Assembly: GCA_003246855.1 (NCBI GenBank)
Contig: QKCP01000136.1
Location: forward strand, 1-39,918
DNA from: Ilyobacter polytropus
Lineage (GTDB): Bacteria; Fusobacteriota; Fusobacteriia; Fusobacteriales; Fusobacteriaceae
Reading direction: 5' to 3'
DNA: 39,918 bases
This document shows positions 9,735 through 19,126 of this stretch, one piece after another. Position 1 is the first letter of the stretch. Each line of letters starts with the position of its first letter. The position numbers and the translations under genes are program-made. The notes beneath the pieces are model-generated. The model had not been told where the DNA came from. It made no database searches and saw only the letters and a list, made by a program, of their open reading frames with translations.

Positions 9735-10706
9735 ATGACAGTTTCAAAAGATGGAAACGGTGATTTTAAAACTATTCAGGAAGCAATCGATGCAGTTTCA
9801 GAAAATAATTCAACTAGAGTAGTTATCAACATAAAAAATGGAATTTATAAAGAAAAGATAAATATTGATAAGCCTTTTATTACTTTTATAGGGGAGTCTG
9901 TAGAAAACACTGTAATAACGTTTGATGACAATGCCAATAAAACATTTCCGGACGGTAGCAAGTATCGCACCTTCAATTCTTACAGCACCATCATTACTGG
10001 TGATGACTTTGTTGGAGAAAATATAACCTTTGAAAATTCATCTGGAGATGGAAGAGACGCAGGCCAAGCAGTAGCTGCATACATAGATGCGGATAGGATT
10101 ATATTTAAAAATTGCAGGTTTATAGGATTTCAAGATACAATATTTACAGCGCCATTACCGCCAAATCCCATCGAAGGCAAGGATTTTGGTGGTCCCAGAG
10201 ACGGACTGGAAAGGATAATGGGGAGGCAATATTTTGAAAATTGTTATATAAGAGGGGATATAGATTTTATATTCGGATCTTCTACTGCTGTTTTTAATAA
10301 ATGTGAGATATATTCTAATGACAGAAAAGAAAAAATAAATGGCTATATTACTGCTGCATCAACACCTAAAAATGAAAAGTACGGCTATGTATTTCTAGAT
10401 TGTAGGTTGACAAGTGATGCCGCAGCGGGGACTGTCTATCTTGGAAGGCCTTGGAGGGACTATGCCAAAACAGTATTTATAAACACATGGATGGATAAAC
10501 ATATAAAAGCTGAAGGCTGGCATAATTGGGGTAAAGAAAACGCTGAAAAGAACACCCTTTATGCTGAATACAATAGTTATGGGCCAGGATCCAAAACGAA
10601 GGAAAGAGTCCATTGGGCTAAAATATTAAGCGATGAGGAAGCCAAAGAGTACACCATAGAAAAGATACTCAAAGGCGAGGATGATTGGTGTCCTGTAAAT
10701 TCGTGA
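9735..10706 (+). CDS. Pectinesterase (CE8), apparently without signal peptide
   Basis: GNGDFKTIQEAIDAV, GQAVAAYIDADR, GFQDTIF, GDIDFIFGSSTAVF, YLGRPWRDYAKTVF; RBS AGGGGAGG before ATG at 9735. Confidence 0.9.
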   Translation: MTVSKDGNGDFKTIQEAIDAVSENNSTRVVINIKNGIYKEKINIDKPFITFIGESVENTVITFDDNANKTFPDGSKYRTFNSYSTIITGDDFVGENITFENSSGDGRDAGQAVAAYIDADRIIFKNCRFIGFQDTIFTAPLPPNPIEGKDFGGPRDGLERIMGRQYFENCYIRGDIDFIFGSSTAVFNKCEIYSNDRKEKINGYITAASTPKNEKYGYVFLDCRLTSDAAAGTVYLGRPWRDYAKTVFINTWMDKHIKAEGWHNWGKENAEKNTLYAEYNSYGPGSKTKERVHWAKILSDEEAKEYTIEKILKGEDDWCPVNS

Positions 10707-10756
10707 GCATAGAGCATTTTTTTAAGGTGTATTTTCTAACTTTTGTCCTATCGTGC

Positions 10757-10792
10757 GGACAGCTCCATAAACTGCCTGTGGAGTCATATAAT
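10757..10792. repeat. Right arm of 36-nt imperfect inverted repeat
   Basis: Reverse complement encodes DYMTPQAVYGAVR; pairs with 8540-8575. Confidence 0.7.
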
Positions 10793-11112
10793 CTATGTAT
10801 TAAAATTCAATATATCTCTGCATCCTTAAAATTATAATACTTGTGATGGATCTTCCGATAACTTTTGGTGCCAAATGCTTTTCAAACAGCTTGCTTATGT
10901 ACTGGGCCTAGATGGCTATGAAGAATAATGTCTTTTGTGTTTGGAACATAAATGATTTGTTTTTAAATATTTAATCCAATTTTCCACAAAATAAGGATTG
11001 ATGTATTTTACTGTTTAGATTTTATGGCAAAAGAACGGGTATCTTTGTTTAAACTTATTTATTTTATTTAAATTAAGACGGACAAAAAGACTTGAATCAT
11101 AAAAATTTCCGT

Positions 11113-11140
11113 GGTATACTGTTGGTATATTAAGGGTATA
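11113..11140 (+). promoter_or_regulatory. GGTATAC operator array overlapping promoter of GntR-1 (TTGAAT-N17-TATACT)
   Basis: GGTATAC (11113), GGTATAT (11124), GGTATA (11135) at 11-bp phasing. Confidence 0.65.
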
Positions 11141-11153
11141 AATAGGGGGAGTT

Positions 11154-11801
11154 ATGAGGGATCTTACAAATTTAAAGGAAAAATCATACGATATATTGAA
11201 GTCGAAAATAATAGAAGGGGAATTTGGTCCGAATTTTCGGCTTGATGAGAGAGAATTGGGCAAGCTTTTGGGGATGAGCAGGACTCCGATAAGGGAGGCT
11301 ATAAGCAAATTGGAATTAGAAGACTGGGTGAAAGTTATTCCTAGAAAAGGGGTTTTTGTTAATGAGATCACTTTGAAAGATGTCAACGATATTTTTCAAA
11401 TTAGAGATAACGTTGAACCGTTTATAGTAGAATTGGCTATGGAAAATATAGAAAATACAAAACTGGTGGAATTCGAGGAAGAAGTCCTTAAATATATAAA
11501 TTTAAAAGAGATGGAAAAAGAATTAGACAAAATAGACCATGAACTGCACAATTATATTTTGGAATCTTCTAAAAATAAACACCTTATAAAACTTATAAAA
11601 AATATATATGAACATAATATTTGGATAAGAAATTTATTCGTTCAAAAAAAGACAAGAAGACTTGAAGCGGCAAATGAGCACTTAGAAATTATTCAAGCAA
11701 TGAAAGATCGAGATATAGATAATGCTAAAAAAGCTGTAAGAAAACATAATTACAATTCAAAAGTAGGATTTTTATTAAATATTGGAAATCTAAGTGTTTA
11801 G
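11154..11801 (+). CDS. GntR family regulator, FCD type (paralog 1)
   Basis: N-terminal wHTH LGMSRTPIREAISKLE and all-helical C-terminal domain; 215 aa. Confidence 0.9.
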   Translation: MRDLTNLKEKSYDILKSKIIEGEFGPNFRLDERELGKLLGMSRTPIREAISKLELEDWVKVIPRKGVFVNEITLKDVNDIFQIRDNVEPFIVELAMENIENTKLVEFEEEVLKYINLKEMEKELDKIDHELHNYILESSKNKHLIKLIKNIYEHNIWIRNLFVQKKTRRLEAANEHLEIIQAMKDRDIDNAKKAVRKHNYNSKVGFLLNIGNLSV

Positions 11802-11814
11802 TTTTTTAAAGTTC

Positions 11815-11890
11815 AATAAAGGCTTAACAAAAAGCAAAGAGCCCTCGGTATATATTCCGAGGGCTCTTTGCTTTTTGTTAAGCCTTTATT
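11815..11890. terminator. Perfect 34-bp inverted repeat, 8-nt loop; probable bidirectional terminator
   Basis: AATAAAGGCTTAACAAAAAGCAAAGAGCCCTCGG-TATATATT-exact reverse complement; lies between convergent genes. Confidence 0.85.
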
Positions 11891-11977
11891 AGTTCTCAAA
11901 GCTGTATTGTCAAAAATCATCTTTAAATTAGAGGTTGGATACTTTGTTTGGAGTAAAATATTTTTATAGAGTTTCAG

Positions 11978-12637
11978 CTAGATGTTAAGGTTGCCTATAT
12001 TCATTAAGAAACCTATCCTTGAATTTTGATTATGTGCAGTGATGGCGTTTTGAGCCTTTTCAACATCTCTAGATTTCAAAGCTTGAACAATTTCTAGGTG
12101 TTCTTTGATAGCTTCCGAACGTCTTCCTTTATTTTGTTTTGTCAGGTTTCTTATTCTGGCGTTATGCTCATATACGTTTTTCATTAGTTTTATAAGATGC
12201 TTGTTGTTAGATGCTTCTAAAATACATAGATGAAGCTCGTTATCTAATTTATCTAATTTTTTTGCATCTTCAGGTGATATGCTGTCTAATTCCATATACA
12301 TTGAAAATTCTTTCTCAAATCGAAGTAATTCCTTATCTTGAAGATTTTCGATTGAAAAATTCACTAATAGTGGCTCTATACTTGCTCTGATCTGAAAAAT
12401 ATCGTTTATATCTTTTAAAGTAATTTCACTTACGAAGATACCCTTTCTCGGTATTATGGTAACTAGATCATCCTGCTCTAACTTGCTGAGAGCTTCTCTT
12501 ACAGGCGTTCGGCTGACTCCGATGAGGGCACTTACTTCCCTCTCGTCCAGCCTGAAGTTTGGCTTAAACTCTCCTGATATTATTTTTGATTTTAAAATTT
12601 CATAAGTTTTATCTTTAAGATTTGATTTATTTTTCAT
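11978..12637 (-). CDS. GntR family regulator, FCD type (paralog 2)
   Basis: Highly similar to the 11154-11801 product (PNFRLDERE, SRTPVREALSKLE, IPRKGIFVSEITLKDINDIFQIR); ATG at 12637 preceded by GGAGG. Confidence 0.9.
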   Translation of the reverse strand: MKNKSNLKDKTYEILKSKIISGEFKPNFRLDEREVSALIGVSRTPVREALSKLEQDDLVTIIPRKGIFVSEITLKDINDIFQIRASIEPLLVNFSIENLQDKELLRFEKEFSMYMELDSISPEDAKKLDKLDNELHLCILEASNNKHLIKLMKNVYEHNARIRNLTKQNKGRRSEAIKEHLEIVQALKSRDVEKAQNAITAHNQNSRIGFLMNIGNLNI

Positions 12638-12779
12638 GAAAATACCTCCAATATATTTTAGGCATGTTATAAATATACACAAATTTTCATTATTTTTCAA
12701 GAAATTTTATTTATAAATTTCATTAATATACTAACGAATTTCAATTAGAGCTCTAAACTTTTTAAAAAAATACCTCTTT

Positions 12780-12787
12780 GGTATACC
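12780..12787. promoter_or_regulatory. Single GGTATACC operator-like site in divergent region
   Basis: TTTGGTATACCG. Confidence 0.5.
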
Positions 12788-12830
12788 GTAGTTCTTTATA
12801 ATTTTCTGGGATGAGTGAATATCTAAGGTG

Positions 12831-12983
12831 CGATAATTATTGGTCTAAAGTTGTTCTTTGAAATGGATTACCAGGCTTTGTTTTGATCACAAAATACTAT
12901 TTTTTCGAAAAAACAACTTGACTGATTTTTTAGAATACGATATAAGCATATTAACGGGTATACTATTAGGTATACCAATATAA
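12831..12983 (+). repeat. Tandem promoter-operator repeat copy A
   Basis: TTGACT 12918-12923, N17, TATAAG 12941-12946; GGTATAC at 12957 and GGTATACC at 12969; repeated at about 164-bp offset. Confidence 0.85.
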
Positions 12984-12997
12984 ACAACAAGATTCGG

Positions 12998-13147
12998 CGA
13001 TTATTGATCCAAAGTTGTTCTTTGGAATGAATTATTAGGCTTTGTTTTGATCAAAAAATGCTATTTTTTCGAAAAAATAACTTGACTAATCTACTAAAAT
13101 ACGATATAAGTATATTAACAGGTATACTACTGGGTATACCAATGTGA
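12998..13147 (+). repeat. Tandem promoter-operator repeat copy B
   Basis: TTGACT 13082-13087, N17, TATAAG 13105-13110; GGTATAC at 13121 and GGTATACC at 13133. Confidence 0.85.
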
Positions 13148-13166
13148 ATAAAAGGAGGGTTATTTT

Positions 13167-14174
13167 ATGAAAGGAAATTCAAAAATTTTATTAATTGTGG
13201 TTTTAGCTTTACTTGGTGCGATTTTGGGTGGTTGTGGTAAAAAATCTGGTGATGGCGAAGCAAAAAATATCGTTTTGAAATTAGCTGATATTCAGCCGGA
13301 AGATTACCCTACTGTAAAAGGGGATATGGAATTTGCTAGATTGGTTGAAGAGAGAACTGGCGGAAGAATAAAGGTAGAGGTATACCCGTCTGCGCAACTT
13401 GGGGATGAAAAGGCATCGATTGAACAAGTCCAATTTGGAGCAATAGACCTTGTTAGAACTAGTGTTTCTCCACTGTCTCAATATGAGGCAAAGTTAAATG
13501 TGCTAATGCTGCCTTATCTTTATAAAGATGTAGATCATATGTTTAGAGTTTTAGACGGACCTATAGGGGATGACATGCTTCTATCTCTTGAAGATAAAAA
13601 TATGATCGGGCTATGCTGGCTTGATTCTGGAGCAAGAAATTTTTACAACACTAAAAGACCTATAAAATCATTAAGTGATTTAAAAGGATTGAAAATAAGA
13701 GTTCAAGAAAGTGAACTTATGCTAGAAATGGTAAAAGCTTTAGGTGCTTCACCAACTCCAATGGCCTTCGGAGAAGTTTACAGTGCCCTTCAAACAGGCG
13801 TTATTGACGGTGCTGAGAATAACTGGCCAAGCTATGAGTCTACAAGTCACTTTGAAGTAGCTAAATACTATACGTTAGATGGACACACTAGAGCACCTGA
13901 AATGATTTTGATCAATAAAGGGGTATTTAACAAATTATCTGATGAAGATAAAGAGGTTATCAAACAAGCAGCTAAAGAGGCGGCTATCCTAGAAAGAAAA
14001 CTGTGGATAGAAAGAGAAGATAAATCAAAAGAAAAAATCTTGGCTAACGGAAATGAAGTTAATGAATTAACGCCGGAAGCAAGAAAAGCGTTCCAAGAAG
14101 CAGTTATGCCTTTATATGAAAAATTCGCTTCAGATTATTCTGATGTAGTTAAGGCTATCATAGATACCAAATAG
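13167..14174 (+). CDS. dctP: TRAP transporter substrate-binding protein (system 1)
   Basis: Lipoprotein signal; LKGLKIRVQES...LGASPTPMAFGEVYSALQTGVIDGAENN signature. Confidence 0.9.
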   Translation: MKGNSKILLIVVLALLGAILGGCGKKSGDGEAKNIVLKLADIQPEDYPTVKGDMEFARLVEERTGGRIKVEVYPSAQLGDEKASIEQVQFGAIDLVRTSVSPLSQYEAKLNVLMLPYLYKDVDHMFRVLDGPIGDDMLLSLEDKNMIGLCWLDSGARNFYNTKRPIKSLSDLKGLKIRVQESELMLEMVKALGASPTPMAFGEVYSALQTGVIDGAENNWPSYESTSHFEVAKYYTLDGHTRAPEMILINKGVFNKLSDEDKEVIKQAAKEAAILERKLWIEREDKSKEKILANGNEVNELTPEARKAFQEAVMPLYEKFASDYSDVVKAIIDTK

Positions 14175-14182
14175 TATAAAGG

Positions 14183-14215
14183 TTTGGGGTAAAGGTCTCC
14201 GACCTTTGCCCCAAA
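14183..14215 (+). promoter_or_regulatory. Intercistronic hairpin between dctP and dctQ
   Basis: TTTGGGGTAAAGGTC-TCC-GACCTTTGCCCCAAA, 15-bp stem with one wobble, no T tract. Confidence 0.65.
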
Positions 14216-14232
14216 TTAAATTAGGAGGAATT

Positions 14233-14724
14233 ATGAAATATTTAAAAAAAATACTCGAGTCTATAGAGAAAGTTATTGAAGGTTTTGCTATGTCTCTGCT
14301 TGTGCTGATGACCGTTATAATCGGTTATCAAATAGTGAGTAGATATATTTTCGCTAGTACTCCTAGGTGGTCGGAAGAACTTGCACTTATTTTTATGGTA
14401 TGGTTTGCATTCATAGGGATGGCGATAGGGGTAAAAAGAGGGATTCATCTAAGCATAGAATATTTTTTCAACAAACTCAATATAAAGGCACAAAATATAG
14501 TTGAGGTAATAAACAATACAATTGTTTTTTTATTCGGCCTAATTCTTTTTGTTTATGGTGGTAAATTAGCAGCTATGGCAGGCATGTCTAAAATGGCTGC
14601 AACTGGGTTATCCACAACGGTTTTGTATATTATGGTCCCTATAAACGGTATAATGATGAGTATTTATTCCATTATAAAAATTATAGACATAATAAAAAGT
14701 AATAATAGTAAAGAGGTGAAATAA
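14233..14724 (+). CDS. dctQ: TRAP transporter small permease (system 1)
   Basis: 4-TM DctQ-like, SRYIFASTPRWSEELALIFMVW; RBS TAGGAGG upstream of ATG 14233. Confidence 0.9.
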   Translation: MKYLKKILESIEKVIEGFAMSLLVLMTVIIGYQIVSRYIFASTPRWSEELALIFMVWFAFIGMAIGVKRGIHLSIEYFFNKLNIKAQNIVEVINNTIVFLFGLILFVYGGKLAAMAGMSKMAATGLSTTVLYIMVPINGIMMSIYSIIKIIDIIKSNNSKEVK

Positions 14725-16013
14725 TGGAAACAATGGGAATTGTAATACTTTTAGGTACGTTGTTTATTTTCTTGATAATAAGGCTTCCTATAGCGTTTGC
14801 ATTGGGAGTATCTGCAACTTTGGCTGCGCTTTATATGAAGATACCGCTGCTTATAGTAGCTCAAAAAATGGTATCTGGCGTTCATAGTTTTTCGCTTATG
14901 GCTATCCCGTTCTTTATTTTAGCAGGAGAGCTTATGGGGCAGGGTGGAATATCTAAGAGGCTCATAGATTTTTCTAATGTAATAATAGGAAGAGTTCGTG
15001 GCGGCCTTTCAATGGTTAATATACTATCTAGTATGTTTTTTGGCGGGATTTCCGGTTCATCAGTAGCGGATACTTCTTCGATAGGATCTATAATGATACC
15101 TATGATGGAAGAACAAGGATATGATAAAGATTATTCTGTAAATGTCACCATAACTTCATCTACTCAAGGAGTTTTAATCCCTCCAAGTCACAATATGATT
15201 ATATACTCTCTTGCGGCAGGTGGACTTTCTATAGGTAAGCTTTTTCTAGGTGGAATTATACCTGGAGTTTTATTAGGGGTATCTCTTATGGTTCTAAGCT
15301 ATGTCATAGCGGTTAAAAGAGGGTATCCAAAAGGGGAAAAAATTTCTTTTAAAGACTCTATAAGAATAATCAGAGAAAGTGCCTTAGGACTCATGACAGC
15401 TGTAATTGTAATGGGTGGGGTAATAAGTGGTATCTTTACAGCAACTGAGTCTGCCGCTATAGCAGCAATATACGCATTTGTTATCACTTTCTTTGTATAT
15501 AAAGATATACATATAAGAGAGATGAAGACAATTTTATCCAACTCTTTAAAAACTCTTTCGCTAGTTATGGCTGTAATAGCCACATCCAGTGCGTTCGGTT
15601 ATATGATGGCATATCTAAAAGTTCCACAGCTTATTACGAATGGACTGCTTAACATCTCTTCAAACAAAATAGTTATTTTACTCTTGGTAAATATAATACT
15701 TTTAATCTTAGGTATGATAATGGATATGGCTCCACTTATACTTATAACTACACCAATTTTACTTCCGGTTGTAACAAAAGTAGGAATGGATCCCATTCAG
15801 TTTGGTATATTGATGATGCTTAACTTAGGGATAGGACTTATAACACCGCCTGTTGGATCTACACTGTTTGTAGGTTGTTCTATAGCAAATATATCCATAG
15901 AGAAGATTGCAAAATCATTAAAACCATTTTACATAATGCTGTTTATTTATCTAATGTGCTTGACTTTTATCCCGGCAATGACTACATGGTTGCCTAACCT
16001 TATACTGAAGTAA
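14724..16013 (+). CDS. dctM: TRAP transporter large permease (system 1)
   Basis: FGGISGSSVADTSSIGSIMIP and GLITPPVGSTLFVG motifs. Confidence 0.93.
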   Translation: METMGIVILLGTLFIFLIIRLPIAFALGVSATLAALYMKIPLLIVAQKMVSGVHSFSLMAIPFFILAGELMGQGGISKRLIDFSNVIIGRVRGGLSMVNILSSMFFGGISGSSVADTSSIGSIMIPMMEEQGYDKDYSVNVTITSSTQGVLIPPSHNMIIYSLAAGGLSIGKLFLGGIIPGVLLGVSLMVLSYVIAVKRGYPKGEKISFKDSIRIIRESALGLMTAVIVMGGVISGIFTATESAAIAAIYAFVITFFVYKDIHIREMKTILSNSLKTLSLVMAVIATSSAFGYMMAYLKVPQLITNGLLNISSNKIVILLLVNIILLILGMIMDMAPLILITTPILLPVVTKVGMDPIQFGILMMLNLGIGLITPPVGSTLFVGCSIANISIEKIAKSLKPFYIMLFIYLMCLTFIPAMTTWLPNLILK

Positions 16014-16044
16014 TTTATACAGCTATTTGTATTTTTGAAAAGGC

Positions 16045-16102
16045 TTGACTAAAGAAAAAAAATAAGTTAGAATATATTAACTGGTATACCTATTGGTATA
16101 CC
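16045..16102 (+). promoter_or_regulatory. Promoter (TTGACT-N17-TAGAAT) with double GGTATACC operator upstream of uxaC
   Basis: GGTATACC at 16083 and 16095, 12-bp phasing. Confidence 0.75.
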
Positions 16103-16143
16103 TTGGTTTTAACTGAAATTATTGATGATAAGGAGATATTTTA

Positions 16144-17556
16144 ATGAGAAAATTTATGGATGATGACTTTGTTCTTTTGAATGATACTGCGAAAAAATTA
16201 TATCACGGGTATGCAAAAGAGATGCCAGTTTATGACTATCATTGTCACCTAAATCCAAAAGAGATTGCCGAAGATAAAGCTTATAGAGATATAACCGAAC
16301 TTTGGCTAGGTGGAGACCACTATAAGTGGCGTGCGATGAGAAGTAATGGGGTAGCAGAGGATTATATCACTGGAAATAAGCCTTCAAAAGAAAAATTTAT
16401 GAAGTGGGCTGAAACTATGCCATACTGCATAGGGAATCCGCTGTATCATTGGACGCATCTAGAGCTTCAAAGATATTTCGGAATATATGAGACACTTTCG
16501 CCGAAAACGGCAGAAAATATATGGGAAAAATGTAATGAACTTTTACAGACAAAAGAGTTTACGGCAAGAGAACTTATAAAAAGATCAAACGTAAAAGTTA
16601 TCTGTACAACTGACGACCCGATAGATGACCTTAGATATCACAAACAGATAGCCGAAGACTCTAGCTTTGAAACGAAGGTTTTCCCTACTTTTAGACCAGA
16701 CAAATCATTCAACATAGAAAAAGAAGGGTTCTCTGAATGGATAGCAAAATTAAGTGAGATTACAGGAAGAGAAATAAACAGTTTTTCTTCGCTGCTTGAA
16801 AGCTTAGGGGAAAGAATTGAATATTTCCACGAAGTGGGCTGCAGATTATCAGACCATGCTCTTGATCCTGTTATGTATAAAGATGGAAGCGTAGAAGAAG
16901 CTGATGCCGTGCTTAAAAAAGGGCTTGCGGGAGAGAGCTTAAGTGCAGAAGAACTGCAAGTATATAAAGGTCAGATAATGTTATTTTTAGGGAAAAAATA
17001 TACAGAGCTCAACTGGGTTATGCAGATCCATATAGGTACATTTAGAAACAACTCAACTAAAATGTTTAAACTTTTAGGACCTGACACTGGTTTTGACTCT
17101 ATAAGTGACAAAGTCTTTGCAGAGGATTTGATTAAACTTTTGGATTCTTTAGATTGTACAGACCAGCTTCCGAAAACAATTCTTTATAATTTGAACCCTA
17201 GAGAAAATGAGGTTCTGGGAACTATGATAGGGTGTTTCCAAGGAGGCGCAATACCTGGAAAAATACAATTTGGTTCTGGATGGTGGTTCTTAGACCAAAA
17301 AGACGGAATGCAAAAGCAGATGGTCGCACTGGCTAATCTAGGGCTGTTGTCAAGATTTGTAGGAATGCTTACAGACTCAAGAAGTTTCCTCTCATACACT
17401 AGACATGAGTATTTTAGAAGAATTTTATGTAACCTTTTAGGAACTTGGGTAGAAGAAGGAGAGGCTCCAAATGATATGGAACTCTTAGGGAAAATGGTGA
17501 AAGACATTTGTTTCAATAACTCTAAAGGTTACTTTGATATAAACCTGGATAACTAA
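16144..17556 (+). CDS. uxaC: Glucuronate/galacturonate isomerase
   Basis: YDYHCHLNPKEIAEDK, WLGGDHYKWRAMRSNGV, CTTDDP, GMLTDSRSFLSYTRHEYFRRILC. Confidence 0.95.
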   Translation: MRKFMDDDFVLLNDTAKKLYHGYAKEMPVYDYHCHLNPKEIAEDKAYRDITELWLGGDHYKWRAMRSNGVAEDYITGNKPSKEKFMKWAETMPYCIGNPLYHWTHLELQRYFGIYETLSPKTAENIWEKCNELLQTKEFTARELIKRSNVKVICTTDDPIDDLRYHKQIAEDSSFETKVFPTFRPDKSFNIEKEGFSEWIAKLSEITGREINSFSSLLESLGERIEYFHEVGCRLSDHALDPVMYKDGSVEEADAVLKKGLAGESLSAEELQVYKGQIMLFLGKKYTELNWVMQIHIGTFRNNSTKMFKLLGPDTGFDSISDKVFAEDLIKLLDSLDCTDQLPKTILYNLNPRENEVLGTMIGCFQGGAIPGKIQFGSGWWFLDQKDGMQKQMVALANLGLLSRFVGMLTDSRSFLSYTRHEYFRRILCNLLGTWVEEGEAPNDMELLGKMVKDICFNNSKGYFDINLDN

Positions 17557-17630
17557 TACCTTAACAATTGTAATGATCGTTGAAAATATTTTTTAAAATA
17601 TTAGTATTATAGGAGGAGAAGCTGATTTTG

Positions 17631-19103
17631 ATGAATAGAGAGAGCAGAGGATTGAAAAAGTATCCTGAAAAGATAATACAATTTGGAGAAGGGAATTTCC
17701 TTAGATGTTTTGTTGACTGGCAAATAGACATATTAAATGAAAAAACTGATTTTAATTCAGGGATAGCAATTATAAGACCTATAGATTCTGATTATTTACC
17801 ATTACTGGATGTTCAAGATGGACTATATACAGCTATAATAAGAGGTATAAATGAAAATGGAGAGATAGTAAGAGACTACAGAGTAATCTCGTCTGTAAAT
17901 AGGGAGATTCCGCTATACAAGCAGTTCGATGAATACCTTAAATTGGCTCATAATCCGGATATGAAAATTATAGTTTCTAATACAACAGAGGCTGGAATAA
18001 GTTTTTCTGAAACTGACAAATACGAAGATGAACCTCAAAGTTCTTTTCCTGGAAAATTGACAAGACTTCTTCATGAAAGATTTAAAGTATTTAAAGGCGA
18101 CGAGAAAAAAGGTTTTATAATTATGCCATGTGAGCTTATTGATTACAATGGAGAAAAATTAAAAGAATTAGTTTTTAAATATGCAGAGAAGTGGGAGCTA
18201 GAGGAAGGATTTAAGCATTGGCTTAACACGGCAAATACTTGGTGTTCTACCCTAGTTGACAGAATAGTGACAGGCTACCCTAGAGACGAAGTGGCTGAAC
18301 TGCAGGCTGAACTTGGATATGAGGACAAGTTTATGACTACCGGGGAATATTTTTATCTTTTTGTTATACAAGGTCCCAAGTGGCTAGAAAAAGAGCTCAA
18401 GCTAGATAAAATAAACCTTAATATAAAAATAGTAGACGACATAAAACCTTATAAAACAAGAAAGGTTGGAATTTTAAACGGTGCCCACACTGCAATGGTT
18501 CCAGTTTCGTACCTGTATGGCATAGATACAGTAAAAGAAACTTTAGAAGATGATATTGTAGGAAAGTTCGTGAAGGAAGCTATATATGACGAGATCATAC
18601 CTGCGCTTGATATGAATAAAAAAGAGCTTGTAGAATTCGCAGAAGCTGTGATAAAGAGATTTAAAAATCCATATGTAAAACACCAGCTTATAGATATATC
18701 GCTGAATTCGATGACTAAATTCAAAACAAGGGTTCTGCCTCAAATTTTGAATTACAATGAGAAGTATGGAAAACTTCCTAAAAAACTTGTATTTTCTTTC
18801 GCAGCTCTAATGAGATTTTATAAAGGTGAAAGAGCTGGGGATAAAATAAACCTAAGAGATGATGCTTACTTCTTAGAACTATATAAAGAGTTATGGGGAG
18901 ACTATGATGGTACTGAAAAAGGTGCAGCGAAGATAGCGGAGGCGGTATTGGCGCTGGAACACCACTGGGGTGAAAATCTTCTTGAAGTACCTGGTCTAAA
19001 AGAGATGGTTTCTAAATATCTATACAAAATAGATGTAGAGGGTGTAAAAGTTGCTTTTGAGGATTTATACGACGGAGAAAAGGAAAAGATAATTGATCTA
19101 TAA
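17631..19103 (+). CDS. uxaB: Tagaturonate reductase
   Basis: IQFGEGNFLRCFVDWQID, NTTEAGI, TWCSTLVDRIVTGYP, LNGAHTAMVP. Confidence 0.9.
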   Translation: MNRESRGLKKYPEKIIQFGEGNFLRCFVDWQIDILNEKTDFNSGIAIIRPIDSDYLPLLDVQDGLYTAIIRGINENGEIVRDYRVISSVNREIPLYKQFDEYLKLAHNPDMKIIVSNTTEAGISFSETDKYEDEPQSSFPGKLTRLLHERFKVFKGDEKKGFIIMPCELIDYNGEKLKELVFKYAEKWELEEGFKHWLNTANTWCSTLVDRIVTGYPRDEVAELQAELGYEDKFMTTGEYFYLFVIQGPKWLEKELKLDKINLNIKIVDDIKPYKTRKVGILNGAHTAMVPVSYLYGIDTVKETLEDDIVGKFVKEAIYDEIIPALDMNKKELVEFAEAVIKRFKNPYVKHQLIDISLNSMTKFKTRVLPQILNYNEKYGKLPKKLVFSFAALMRFYKGERAGDKINLRDDAYFLELYKELWGDYDGTEKGAAKIAEAVLALEHHWGENLLEVPGLKEMVSKYLYKIDVEGVKVAFEDLYDGEKEKIIDL

Positions 19104-19126
19104 TATCGGGGAATAGAAGAGGTGTA

